From Planctomycetota bacterium (lineage in GTDB: Bacteria > Planctomycetota > Phycisphaerae > Phycisphaerales > SM1A02), in NCBI GenBank assembly GCA_022562915.1, contig JADFOJ010000041.1, positions 1 to 32,545 of the forward strand: DNA of 32,545 nt, in the 5' to 3' direction. Position 1 is the first letter of the stretch; each line of letters begins with the position of its first letter. Of the stretch, positions 23,757-31,806 are shown piece after piece. Position numbers and translations under genes: made by a program. Below the pieces are notes generated by a model. It saw only the letters and a program-made list of their open reading frames with translations. It was not told the origin of the DNA and did not search any database.

Positions 23757-25391
23757 ATGAAAGCATCCGAGCTGTTCGTCCGCTGCCTGGAGAACGAGGG
23801 CGTCGAGAACATCTTCGGGATCCCCGGCGAGGAGAACATCGACGTGATGGACGTGCTGCTCGACAGCACGGTCCGTTTCATCACGACGCGTCACGAGCAG
23901 GGCGCGGCCTTCATGGCCGACGTCTACGGGCGGCTCACCGGCCGGGCGGGCGTGTGCCTGGCCACGCTCGGACCCGGCGCGACGAACCTCGTCACCCCCG
24001 TCGCCGACGCCAACATGGATCATGCGCCGGTCGTGGCCATCGCCGGCCAGGCGGCAACGACGCGCATGCACAAGGAGAGCCACCAGCACCTCGACCTTGT
24101 GAGCCTGTTCCGACCGATCACCAAGTACAGCGTCCAGATCCGCGAACCGGAGGTGATCCCTGAGATCGTGCGCAAGGCCTTCAAGATCGCCGAGGCCGAG
24201 AAACCCGGTGTGAGCTTCATCGACTTCCCGGAGAACATCGCCGGCAGCGAGATCCAGGACAAGCAACCGCTACTCGTCCAGCGGGCGCTGCCGCCGGCTC
24301 CACCGGCGGAGAAAGTCCGCCAGGCGGCGGCGATCATCTCCGAGGCTGCTTTCCCGATCATCATGGTCGGCAACGGTGCGATCCGGTCCGGCGCCGCCGC
24401 CCAGGTCGTTCACTTCGCCGAGGCGCTCAACATCCCCGTCGCCTCCACGTTCATGGCCAAGGGCGTGATCCCCTCCAGCCACGAGTTGTCGCTTGGAGCG
24501 GTCGGCCTTCAGGCCCGCGACTTCGTGATGTGCGGCTTCGACCGCGCCGACGTGATCATCTGCATCGGCTACGACATGATCGAGTATCACCCGCACCTGT
24601 GGCACAAGGACAAGGATCGCAAGATCATCCACATCGACGCCCACCCCGCCGAGGTGGACGAGCACTACATCGTGGCGGCGGGCGTGATCGGCGACATCGG
24701 CACGGCGCTGCCGGAGATCTCGGCGCTGGCGAGCCGGCAGGAGCAGTTCGCCGCGGGCGCCCTGCGCCAGGTGATTCTTGATGAGCTGGCCGAGTGCGCC
24801 GAGGACCCCGGCTTCCCGATGAAGCCGCAGCGGATCATCTGGGACCTGAGAAAGACGCTCTCGGACCGGGACATCGTGATCAGCGACGTCGGCGCCCACA
24901 AGATGTGGATGGCACGGATGTACCAGGCGCAGCAGCCCAACACCTGCATCATCTCCAACGGCTTCGCGTCGATGGGGATCGGCGTGCCGGGCGCGATCGC
25001 CGCGAAGATCGCCTTCCCGGACCGCGTCGCGCTGACGGTGACCGGCGACGCCGGGTTCCTCATGAACTCGCAGGAGATCGAGACGGCGTTGAGAATCGGC
25101 ACCGCGATCGTGATCCTGGTGTGGACCGACAGCGAGTACGGCCTGATCAAGTGGCACCAGCTCCGGCACTTCGGTCGAGCCAGCAACATCACGTTCAGGA
25201 ACCCCGACTTCGTGAAGTACGCCGAGAGCTTCGGCGCCAAGGGCTACCGCGTCGAGGCGGCATCGGAACTCGCGCCGATCCTGTCGCAGGCCGTCGCCGA
25301 CGACACGGTGGTCGTGATCGACTGCCCGGTGGACTACGCGGAAAACATGAAGCTCACGGAGAAACTCGGGGCATTGGTGTGTCCAATATGA
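23757..25391 (+). CDS. Acetolactate synthase large subunit, catabolic AlsS-like
   Basis: The 544-residue ThDP enzyme condenses two pyruvates to 2-acetolactate. The N-terminal pyrimidine-binding domain has FGIPGEENIDVMDVL and the catalytic Glu47 in TTRHEQGAAFMADVYGR. A central domain (about 190-330) follows. The C-terminal ThDP-pyrophosphate domain carries the GDAGF motif with Asp431 and the Asn of FLMNSQEIET for the metal ion. The segment after it (VWTDSEYGLIKWHQLRHFGR) and the length fit the FAD-independent catabolic AlsS type better than the anabolic IlvB type. There is no regulatory-subunit gene and no acetolactate decarboxylase gene nearby. An aldehyde dehydrogenase gene follows on the same strand after a 136-base gap that contains repeat copy B. 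A related ThDP activity cannot be excluded from sequence alone. Confidence 0.85.
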   Translation: MKASELFVRCLENEGVENIFGIPGEENIDVMDVLLDSTVRFITTRHEQGAAFMADVYGRLTGRAGVCLATLGPGATNLVTPVADANMDHAPVVAIAGQAATTRMHKESHQHLDLVSLFRPITKYSVQIREPEVIPEIVRKAFKIAEAEKPGVSFIDFPENIAGSEIQDKQPLLVQRALPPAPPAEKVRQAAAIISEAAFPIIMVGNGAIRSGAAAQVVHFAEALNIPVASTFMAKGVIPSSHELSLGAVGLQARDFVMCGFDRADVIICIGYDMIEYHPHLWHKDKDRKIIHIDAHPAEVDEHYIVAAGVIGDIGTALPEISALASRQEQFAAGALRQVILDELAECAEDPGFPMKPQRIIWDLRKTLSDRDIVISDVGAHKMWMARMYQAQQPNTCIISNGFASMGIGVPGAIAAKIAFPDRVALTVTGDAGFLMNSQEIETALRIGTAIVILVWTDSEYGLIKWHQLRHFGRASNITFRNPDFVKYAESFGAKGYRVEAASELAPILSQAVADDTVVVIDCPVDYAENMKLTEKLGALVCPI

Positions 25392-25425
25392 AAGTATGCG
25401 CGCAGATTCACAAGCACAAGACAGT

Positions 25426-25509
25426 GGGTGGCACGGTAGAGCTTGCTCTGCCGTGTCTTCGTACGTCGCTCCACGGCTGAATCGCTTCGCGAGTTCAACC
25501 GTGCCACCC
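25426..25509. repeat. Dispersed cloverleaf-like palindromic element, copy B
   Basis: It starts GGGTGGCACGGTAGAG and ends TTCAACCGTGCCACCC. Inside lie a very short GAG/CTC hairpin, CCGTG/CACGG around a TCTTCG-containing loop, and GAATCGC/GCGAGTTC with a TTC loop. The GTGTCTTCG.ACGTCGCTCCACGG middle is shared with copy C, and the flank after the right end (CAGAGA) with copy A. It lies between the acetolactate synthase stop and the aldehyde dehydrogenase start and would be part of any joint transcript. Confidence 0.9.
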
Positions 25510-25527
25510 AGAGAAGAGCGTTGACGC

Positions 25528-26982
25528 ATGCCTGACACTGAACCCATCACGCACTTTCCGCTGATGGTCCCAGGGGCGACCCCGGCCGGCGATCCCCTGG
25601 AAATCCGCGCGCCCTTCGACCGCTCCGTGATCGGGACCGTCGACCTGGGGGACGCGGTCGTCGTCGAAGGGGCGCTGCACACCGCGGCCAGGCTCTTTGA
25701 AGATCGGGACGGGTGGCTCAGCCCCGCGCAACGGATCGAGATCCTGACCGGGACCGCGGACATCATGGCGGAGCGCCGGGAGGAACTCGCGCCGGCCGCG
25801 GCCCGTGAGGGCGGCAAGCCGCTGATGGACTCGCTGGTCGAGGTCGATCGCGCCATCGAGGGCGTGCGGCTGTGCGTCGAGACGCTGCGCACGCAGGGCG
25901 GCGCGGAGATTCCCATGAACCTCGACGCCGCGTCGGCGGGTCGCGCGGCATTCACCCGGCTCGAGCCGGCGGGCGTGGTCGTCGCGTTCAGCGCGTTCAA
26001 CCACCCGCTGAACCTCATCGTGCACCAGGTCGCCCCGGCCGTCGCCGCCGGCTGCCCGGTCGTCGTCAAGCCGGCGGAAGCCACGCCGCTGTCATGCATG
26101 CGTTTCGTCGGCATCCTGCGCGAGGCAGGGTTGCCGGAACCGTGGTGCCAGGCGTTGTTGACCACCGACCTGGACGTTGCCGGGACGCTCGTCAGCGACC
26201 CGCGCGTGGCGTTCTTCAGCTTCATCGGAAGTGCCCGCGTCGGCTGGATGCTCCGATCAAGGCTGGCGCCGGGCGCCCGCTGCGCGCTGGAGCACGGCGG
26301 CGCTGCGCCGGTCATCGTCGCCGCCGACGCGGACATCGACACGGCGTTGCCGTTGCTCGCCAAGGGCGGCTTCTACCACGCCGGACAGGTGTGCGTCTCC
26401 GTGCAGCGGGTGTTCGCGCACGCCGAGATCGCCCGGTCGCTCGCCGACGGGCTCGCCGGCCTCGCCGTGGAACTCTCCGTCGGCGATCCGACCGATGCGA
26501 AGACCGAGGTCGGCCCGTTGATCCGCGAGGCGGAGGTGACCCGGATCGACGAGTGGGTGCAGGAAGCCACCGACGGCGGTGCGGAATTACTCTGCGGCGG
26601 GCGGCCGGTCTCAACGACCTGCTACGCCCCCACCGTGCTGTTCGACCCGCCGCCGGATGCGCGGGTGAGCACCGAGGAGATCTTCGGTCCGGTCGTGTGC
26701 GTGTACCCCTACGACGAGCTGGATGACGCGATTGAACGGGCCAATTCCCTGCCGTTCGCCTTCCAGGCGTCGGTGTTCACGCGCGACATCGATACGGCCT
26801 TGCGCGCATCGCAACGGCTCGCGGCCGCGGCGGTCATGGTCAACGACCACACCGCGTTCCGCGTGGACTGGATGCCGTTCGCCGGCCGCCGCCACTCCGG
26901 CCTCGGCACCGGAGGCATTCCGTACACGATGAGGGACATGCAGGTGGAGAAGTTGATCGTGATTCGGTCGAGGGAGTTGTGA
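25528..26982 (+). CDS. NAD(P)-dependent aldehyde dehydrogenase family protein
   Basis: The 484-residue protein has the full aldehyde dehydrogenase catalytic set: Asn158 in SAFNHPLN, Lys181 in VVVKPAEATPLS (cofactor), Glu255 in ALEHGGAAP, the catalytic Cys289 in HAGQVCVSVQRVF, and the EIFGPVVCVYPY and PFAGRRHSGLGTGG segments near the end. It oxidises an aldehyde to the acid; the GQVCVSVQR active-site loop resembles the branch with phosphonoacetaldehyde-, lactaldehyde- and succinate-semialdehyde-type enzymes, but the substrate cannot be read from the sequence. The start follows a moderate GAGAAG site. The stop (TGA 26980-26982) is one base from the convergent egtD stop, with no terminator between. 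Confidence 0.9.
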   Translation: MPDTEPITHFPLMVPGATPAGDPLEIRAPFDRSVIGTVDLGDAVVVEGALHTAARLFEDRDGWLSPAQRIEILTGTADIMAERREELAPAAAREGGKPLMDSLVEVDRAIEGVRLCVETLRTQGGAEIPMNLDAASAGRAAFTRLEPAGVVVAFSAFNHPLNLIVHQVAPAVAAGCPVVVKPAEATPLSCMRFVGILREAGLPEPWCQALLTTDLDVAGTLVSDPRVAFFSFIGSARVGWMLRSRLAPGARCALEHGGAAPVIVAADADIDTALPLLAKGGFYHAGQVCVSVQRVFAHAEIARSLADGLAGLAVELSVGDPTDAKTEVGPLIREAEVTRIDEWVQEATDGGAELLCGGRPVSTTCYAPTVLFDPPPDARVSTEEIFGPVVCVYPYDELDDAIERANSLPFAFQASVFTRDIDTALRASQRLAAAAVMVNDHTAFRVDWMPFAGRRHSGLGTGGIPYTMRDMQVEKLIVIRSREL

Positions 26983-26983
26983 G

Positions 26984-27907
26984 TCACGCAACCTCGAAGT
27001 ACTGCACGCTGAACAGCCGCTCGTCGTCAGTCCAGTACGCGCAGCGCCGCCAGCCGGCGGCGGCGGCCATGAAACGGAACTGATCGAGGTCGAACTTGTA
27101 GCTGTTCTCGGTGTGGATCGTCTCACCGCGCTCGAGCTCGACCTCGGTGTGATCGAGCCTGATAGTTTGTCGCTCGCTGCTCACCAGGTGCATCTCGATG
27201 CGGCCCTCGGCGTCGTTGTAGAACGCGTGGTGCTCGAAGCGGTCCGGCTCGACGTCGGCGCCCAGTTCGCGTCGCAGCCTCACCAGCAGGTTCATGTTGA
27301 AGTCCCGCGTGACGCCTCTCGAATCGTTGTACGCCGCCTCCAGGATGCGGGCGTCCTTCTTGAGATCCACGCCGATGAGCAACCCGCCGCCGGACCCGGT
27401 GAGGCGCGCCATGCGGCCGAGCCACGCCGTCGCCTCGCTCGGGGTGAAGTTGCCGATGGTCGAACCCGGGAAGAACACGACCCGCCGCTTGACGCCCGGC
27501 ACGCGCGGCACGTGGAAGTCGGCGCAGAAGTCCCCGGCGACGGGCTCGATGTACAGCCCCGGGAAGTCCTCGCCCAGCCGGGCCGCCCACCGCGAGAGGT
27601 GCTCGGTCGAGATGTCCACCGGGACGTACCCGACCGGATCGCGCAGGTGTTTCAGCAGGAGCCGGACCTTGCGGGCACTGCCGCTGCCGGGCTCGATCAG
27701 CAGGCAGCCGGGGCCGATCGCGTCGGCCATGTCGCGCCCGTGGCGGCTGAGGATCGAGAGTTCCGTACGTGTCAGGTAGTACTCGTCGAGCTCGCAGATC
27801 CGCTCGAACAACTCCGACCCGCGGCGATCATAGAAATACTTTGACGGCACACTCTTGGGGTCGCGCGTCAGCCCCTCCACCACGTCCGCGAGGAACTGCT
27901 CGGCCAT
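26984..27907 (-). CDS. egtD: L-histidine N-alpha-methyltransferase (EgtD)
   Basis: EgtD trimethylates histidine with S-adenosylmethionine to give hercynine, the first step of ergothioneine synthesis. The 307-residue product shows the family pattern throughout: YFYDRRGSELFERICELDEYYLTRTE near the start, the SAM loop IEPGSGSARK (71-80), PVDIS (Asp98), FFPGSTIGNFTP, the histidine-site segment HTENSYKFDLDQF, and the end WTDDERLFSVQYFEV. The start is taken at ATG 27907 (MAEQFLADVV); an upstream ATG would add MQGRGHP. No egtB or egtC lies in the window. It is the third gene of a minus-strand operon behind a two-gene betaine-type ABC transporter, 41 bases after the permease gene. Hercynine is a histidine betaine, so the pairing makes chemical sense. 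Confidence 0.92.
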   Translation of the reverse strand: MAEQFLADVVEGLTRDPKSVPSKYFYDRRGSELFERICELDEYYLTRTELSILSRHGRDMADAIGPGCLLIEPGSGSARKVRLLLKHLRDPVGYVPVDISTEHLSRWAARLGEDFPGLYIEPVAGDFCADFHVPRVPGVKRRVVFFPGSTIGNFTPSEATAWLGRMARLTGSGGGLLIGVDLKKDARILEAAYNDSRGVTRDFNMNLLVRLRRELGADVEPDRFEHHAFYNDAEGRIEMHLVSSERQTIRLDHTEVELERGETIHTENSYKFDLDQFRFMAAAAGWRRCAYWTDDERLFSVQYFEVA

Positions 27908-27948
27908 CGGGTGTCCCCTGCCCTGCATGCGCGGAGCATGGTACGTGC

Positions 27949-29460
27949 CTATCCGGGAAGCTGCAAACGCAGCCCCCTGGGCACGACGGCGCGTTCGGCC
28001 AGCTCGAAGAGCACCTGCGTGAGAACCGCCAGGATCGCCGCGGGCACGGCGCCTTCGAGGATCAGGTCGAGTCGATTGAGCCTCAACCCGGTGAGGATCG
28101 GTTGCCCGTAGCCGCCGGCCCGGATGAACGCGGCGAGCGTCGCGAAACCGACGTTGATCACGGCGGCGGTCTTGATACCGGCGAGTATGGTGCGCGCCGC
28201 AAGCGGCATCTCGATCCGGATGAGCGTCGACCACGCACTCAACCCGAGCGCAGCGGCCGACTCCCGGGTCGCCAGGTCGATGCTCTTCAGCCCCGCGTGG
28301 GTATTGCGCACGATCGGCAACAGGCTGTAGAGGAACAGCGCCGCGATCGCCGTCTCCCTGCCGATGCCGAGGATGTCCGGGCGCCCCGGTTCGCGCGGCC
28401 ACGGCACCGGCATGAGCAGCACCAGCAGCGCCAGTGCCGGGATCGTGAAGATGATGCCCACGACCGCGAGAATCACCTGGCCCGCCCGCGGCCGCCTGGC
28501 CGCCACGATGCCCAGCGGCACCGCCACGGCGATCGCCAGCACCAGCGACACGACGACCAGGTACAGGTGCTCGCCGAGCAGCCTCGTTTGTCTCTGGACG
28601 AACGTCTCCTGGGCCGGTGCCCGAACGCCGAGGAACGCCGCGGCGACGGCGGCCTCGGTCTGCTGCTCGATCTTGACGCGCCGGTTCAACTCGATCATGC
28701 GGGGTCCGTCGATGGTGCCGCCGAGATCCGCCAGGGCCTCGACGACCTCCGGAGCGCGGCGCAGAAGCTCCTGGCGATACAGCAGGACCGCGTCGTAGCG
28801 CCGGAAGTGCTCCAGGTCGTCGGTGAGCAGCCGGAACCCGTAGTGGGCGATGTCGGCGTCGGTCGAGTACAGGTCGGTGGCGTCGATGCTGCCGTTGGCC
28901 AGGGCCCGCAGCGCCAGGTCGTGATCGAGGCCGCCGACGTCGGTCTGCGGCAGGCCGTAGCGGCGGCGAAGCGAGGGCCAGCCGTCACCGCGGTTCATGA
29001 ACTCGTTGGTGAACCCGAACCGCAGCTCGGGGTGGCCGCGAAGGTCGGAGATCGCGACCAGTCCGAGTTCATCGGCGGTCCCCGGTCGGACGCCGATGAC
29101 GTAGGTGTTGTTGAAGCCCAGCGGCGCGGTCATCATGATGCCGCGCCGGGCAAGCGCGGCCCGGATCTCATCATTGCTCGTGAGATTCTCCCCCGAGAGA
29201 ATCTCACGGGCGATCGTCCCGGTGTACTCGGGATAGACATCGATCTCACCGAGTTCCAGCGCGGAGAAGAGAATCCGCGTGCCGCCGATCTCGCGCCGGT
29301 GATGGGCTTCGGCGCCCCGGCTCGCGGCGAGCTGTGTGACGATCTCGCCGAGGATCACCGATTCGGTGAACGCCTTGGACCCGACGACGATCGGGGGCCC
29401 GTCACCCGCAGCAGGGCCGGCCGCAAGCGCGGCACAGATGGCGAGGGACGCGAGGCTCAC
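27949..29460 (-). CDS. Fused substrate-binding protein and permease of a betaine/osmolyte-type ABC transporter
   Basis: I place the start at the GTG complementary to 29458-29460, which overlaps the ATPase stop (GTGA). The 503-residue protein starts with a signal or anchor segment (SLASLAICAALAAGPAAGDG). It continues with an OpuBC/OpuCC-like binding domain (about 22-285) with VVGSKAFTESVILGEIVTQL and IDVYPEYTGTIAREIL, both hallmarks of this ligand-binding family. The permease domain (about 305-503) has five or six membrane helices and the EAA loop (ATRESAAALGLSAWSTLIRI). In OpuC-like and EgtU-like fusions I know, the permease comes first and the binding domain second; here the order is reversed. 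With the ATPase it imports a quaternary-amine compound. The neighbouring egtD suggests hercynine, ergothioneine or histidine betaine as candidates, by inference. Confidence 0.9.
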   Translation of the reverse strand: MSLASLAICAALAAGPAAGDGPPIVVGSKAFTESVILGEIVTQLAASRGAEAHHRREIGGTRILFSALELGEIDVYPEYTGTIAREILSGENLTSNDEIRAALARRGIMMTAPLGFNNTYVIGVRPGTADELGLVAISDLRGHPELRFGFTNEFMNRGDGWPSLRRRYGLPQTDVGGLDHDLALRALANGSIDATDLYSTDADIAHYGFRLLTDDLEHFRRYDAVLLYRQELLRRAPEVVEALADLGGTIDGPRMIELNRRVKIEQQTEAAVAAAFLGVRAPAQETFVQRQTRLLGEHLYLVVVSLVLAIAVAVPLGIVAARRPRAGQVILAVVGIIFTIPALALLVLLMPVPWPREPGRPDILGIGRETAIAALFLYSLLPIVRNTHAGLKSIDLATRESAAALGLSAWSTLIRIEMPLAARTILAGIKTAAVINVGFATLAAFIRAGGYGQPILTGLRLNRLDLILEGAVPAAILAVLTQVLFELAERAVVPRGLRLQLPG

Positions 29461-30212
29461 TCCTCGCTCCCTGTTGCCGCGTCCACGGCATGGCTGCGCT
29501 GGGCCGTGACGAACCGTCGAACGAACGGCTCGGCGGGCTGCTCGGTGAGGTCGCGGATCGATCCGCTCTGCACGATCCGGCCGTCGCGCAGCAGGACGAT
29601 CCGATCGCCGAACCACGCCGCCTCGCCCAGATCGTGGGTCACCAGGACGGTGGTCTTGCCCAGCTCCCGGAAAATCGCGCGCAGGTCCCTCTGGAGATCG
29701 AAGCGGATCATCGGGTCCAGCGCGGCCAGCGGCTCGTCCAGTAACAGTACGTCGGGGTCGAGCATGAGCGCGCGCATCAGCGCCACCCGCTGGCGCTGGC
29801 CGCCGGACAGTTGCACCGGGTACCTGTCCAGCCCGTCACGGGGGAACGCGGTGAGAGACAGCAGCTCGTCGAGCCTCGCGGCGATCCGGTCGCGATCCCA
29901 GCCAAGGTGCCGGGCCATCAGCGCCGCGTTGGCGCGTGCGGTCAGGTGCGGGAAGAGGCCGCCGTCCTGGATGACGTACCCCGTGCGAAGGCGCACGGCG
30001 CGCATGGTCCGCTCGGTGATCGGTTCGCCGTCGAAGAGCACGCGGCCAGCATCCGGCGTCAGTAAACGCAGGAGCATGCGCAGCAGCGTCGACTTGCCGC
30101 ACCCGCTGGGACCGATGAGCACCGTCGTCCGTCCCGCCTCGATCGCCAGGTCGACGCCCCTGATGATCTCGTCTCCCCCCAGCGACTTGTGAACGCCGTC
30201 GAACCGGAGCAT
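29457..30212 (-). CDS. ATP-binding protein of the betaine/osmolyte-type ABC transporter
   Basis: The ATG complementary to 30210-30212 (MLRFDGVHKSLGG) gives a 251-residue ATPase. It has Walker A GPSGCGKST at 34-42, the Q loop (YVIQDGGLFPHLT), the signature LSGGQRQRV, Walker B VLLLDEPLAALDP, and the switch His in VLVTHDLGEA, so it should hydrolyse ATP. The QDGGLFPHLT and GEAAWFGDRIVLL segments are typical of the glycine-betaine/choline (OpuC, ProV-like) branch. No CBS domains are present. Its stop overlaps the permease start. The frame is open upstream, but through repeat copy C, so the longer start is rejected. Confidence 0.93.
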   Translation of the reverse strand: MLRFDGVHKSLGGDEIIRGVDLAIEAGRTTVLIGPSGCGKSTLLRMLLRLLTPDAGRVLFDGEPITERTMRAVRLRTGYVIQDGGLFPHLTARANAALMARHLGWDRDRIAARLDELLSLTAFPRDGLDRYPVQLSGGQRQRVALMRALMLDPDVLLLDEPLAALDPMIRFDLQRDLRAIFRELGKTTVLVTHDLGEAAWFGDRIVLLRDGRIVQSGSIRDLTEQPAEPFVRRFVTAQRSHAVDAATGSEE

Positions 30213-30229
30213 CGGCGGAGTATACCGAC

Positions 30230-30324
30230 GGGTGGCACGGTCGAGCTTGCTCGCCCGTGTCTTCGAACGTCGCTCCACGGGCGAACTCGTCCGCCTGCGG
30301 CGGGCTCGCTCGACCGTGCCACCC
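30230..30324. repeat. Dispersed cloverleaf-like palindromic element, copy C
   Basis: This copy has a perfect 17-bp outer stem, GGGTGGCACGGTCGAGC and GCTCGACCGTGCCACCC. Inside are a short GAG/CTC hairpin, TCGCCCGTG/CACGGGCGA around a 16-base loop shared with copy B, and GTCCGCC/GGCGGGC with a TGC loop. It lies 18 bases upstream of the ABC-transporter start codon and 8 bases from the left end of the IS element, so it falls within the likely promoter or leader of the egtD operon. Confidence 0.92.
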
Positions 30325-30398
30325 TCAGGGACCAATGCCGTTCAATTAAGCCGTAAGTCCTTTTGCTAACTGCGGTTATGTGCGCTTGCGCTTTAAGA

Positions 30399-30447
30399 AG
30401 CCTCCTGCGAGAATTGGTGTTGTAGCCAACAACCCAAGCAGGAGGCT
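30399..30447 (+). promoter_or_regulatory. Hairpin covering the transposase ribosome-binding site
   Basis: AGCCTCCTGC at 30399-30408 pairs perfectly with GCAGGAGGCT at 30438-30447, and the enclosed bases pair further (TTGGTGTTG with CAACAACCCAA). The AGGAGG at 30440-30445 is the ribosome-binding site for ATG 30453 and is buried in the stem. A transcript entering from outside would hide the site, which limits transposase synthesis from read-through, as known for IS10 of the IS4 family. Confidence 0.75.
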
Positions 30448-30452
30448 CAAGG

Positions 30453-31796
30453 ATGAGCAGCAGTATCGCGCGGAGCGTGCGGAAGATCAAGGAGGACCTG
30501 GGTTCAATCGTCGCCGCCGACCAGATCGTGAGGCTGTGCCATGCGGCGGGCCACGTCTGGCGGGACCGGACGCTGTGCCCCGTGAAGACCGTGTACCTGT
30601 TCATCGTACAGGTGTTACATGGCAACACGAGCTGCGCTCATGTCCGGCAACTCGGGAACTTCGCATTCGCGAGATCGGCGTACTGTGAAGCCCGCAAGCG
30701 GCTGCCGGTCAAGATCTTCCGTGAACTGTTGCGAGAGACCGGTCAACGCGTGACGGCGCAGGCGAGCCGGGTCGGGCTCTGGCGTGGTCACCGGGTCGTG
30801 AGCGTTGACGGATCGGCCTTCTCGATGTCCGACACCAAGCAGCTGCAAGCTTTGTTCCATTGGGCTCCTGGGCAGCGAGGACACGAGTTCCCGGTGTCGA
30901 AGTTCGTTGCCCTGTTCGATCTGATCACCGGCGCCCTGCTCGACCTGGTCCCGGCGTCGATGCGTGACCACGAACTGGTGATCGTGCAACGCCTGCACGA
31001 TCTGTTGAAACCGAACGACGTTGTCGTGGCTGATCGTCTGTATTGCGCATATGCGTACCTGGCCCAGCTGTTCAGCCTGCAGCTGCATTCGGTCATTCGC
31101 GTGCCCGTCCGCTCGAGGCGCGTTGACTTCCGTCCCCATCGCCGCCATGCCGCGTTCAAGCACTGGAAGGGACCGCAGTCGATCTGGATCCGGCGCCTCG
31201 GCAAGCACGATCAGATCGTCGACTGGATCAAGCCTGCCCAGGTGCCGACCTGGCTTCCCCGCGAGACCTGGAAAGGCCTGCCCCAACTGCTGCGGCTTCG
31301 TGAGCTTCGTTATCGAATCACCCGCCGCGGCTTCCGGACACGCGAGGTGACGCTCGTGACCACGCTGCTGGATCCCCAACGGTATCCCAAGAAGGCCGTC
31401 GCCGAGCTCTACGGTCTCCGATGGCAGGTCGAGACGAACCTGCGCCATCTCAAGACGACGATGAAGATGGATATCCTGCGCTGCCAGACGGCCGACGGGA
31501 TCTTCCGGGAGCTCGCCGTGTTCGGCATCGTCTACAACGCCGTGCGCCTGGTGATGATCCATGCCGGCGAAGCACAAGGGGTACCTCCGGACCGCATCAG
31601 CTTCATTGACGTCCTCCGCTGGCTGGAACTCGGATGCTCGGGCCGAGATCTGCCGCGGTTCATCGTCAATCCTGCACGTCGCCGTTCACCTGCCCCCCGA
31701 AAAACGCGACGCCGGCCCAGGCCCCTCTGCTTCATGACACGACCTCGAACACCACAACGTAAACTCCCTGATGATCAGGAGCTACTGCTTATCTGA
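30453..31796 (+). CDS. IS4-family DDE transposase
   Basis: The 447-residue protein has the IS4 catalytic triad: Asp119 in VVSVDGSAF, Asp194 in VVADRLYCAY, and Glu327 in the family signature Y320-x2-R323-x3-E327-x6-K334 (YGLRWQVETNLRHLK). The N-terminal 100 residues are helical and basic and would bind the element ends. The C-terminus is rich in Arg, Pro and Lys. The frame is intact and the length normal, so the enzyme may be active. The AGGAGG site lies 7 bases before the ATG. Confidence 0.95.
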   Translation: MSSSIARSVRKIKEDLGSIVAADQIVRLCHAAGHVWRDRTLCPVKTVYLFIVQVLHGNTSCAHVRQLGNFAFARSAYCEARKRLPVKIFRELLRETGQRVTAQASRVGLWRGHRVVSVDGSAFSMSDTKQLQALFHWAPGQRGHEFPVSKFVALFDLITGALLDLVPASMRDHELVIVQRLHDLLKPNDVVVADRLYCAYAYLAQLFSLQLHSVIRVPVRSRRVDFRPHRRHAAFKHWKGPQSIWIRRLGKHDQIVDWIKPAQVPTWLPRETWKGLPQLLRLRELRYRITRRGFRTREVTLVTTLLDPQRYPKKAVAELYGLRWQVETNLRHLKTTMKMDILRCQTADGIFRELAVFGIVYNAVRLVMIHAGEAQGVPPDRISFIDVLRWLELGCSGRDLPRFIVNPARRRSPAPRKTRRRPRPLCFMTRPRTPQRKLPDDQELLLI

Positions 31797-31806
31797 ACGG
31801 CATTGG

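Larger units (their letters stand above)
30332..31806 (+). mobile_element. IS4-type insertion sequence, about 1475 bp
   Basis: The left end CCAATGCCGTTCAATTAAG at 30332 and the right end CTTATCTGAACGGCATTGG at 31806 are imperfect inverted repeats (13 of the first 13 bases match). They enclose one transposase gene. Length and content fit the IS4 family. I see no identical direct repeats in the flanks (CTCAGGGA at left, CCCGTGAG at right), so the target duplication is missing or decayed. The element sits beside repeat copy C. Confidence 0.85.

Noticed and set aside
24270-26363. A long minus-strand open frame opposite acetolactate synthase and aldehyde dehydrogenase
   Set aside because: Antisense shadow that also runs through repeat copy B; no recognisable protein features.
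27769-30192. A long plus-strand open frame opposite egtD and the ABC transporter genes
   Set aside because: Antisense shadow; the minus strand carries complete, well-conserved family motifs with overlapping start and stop codons.
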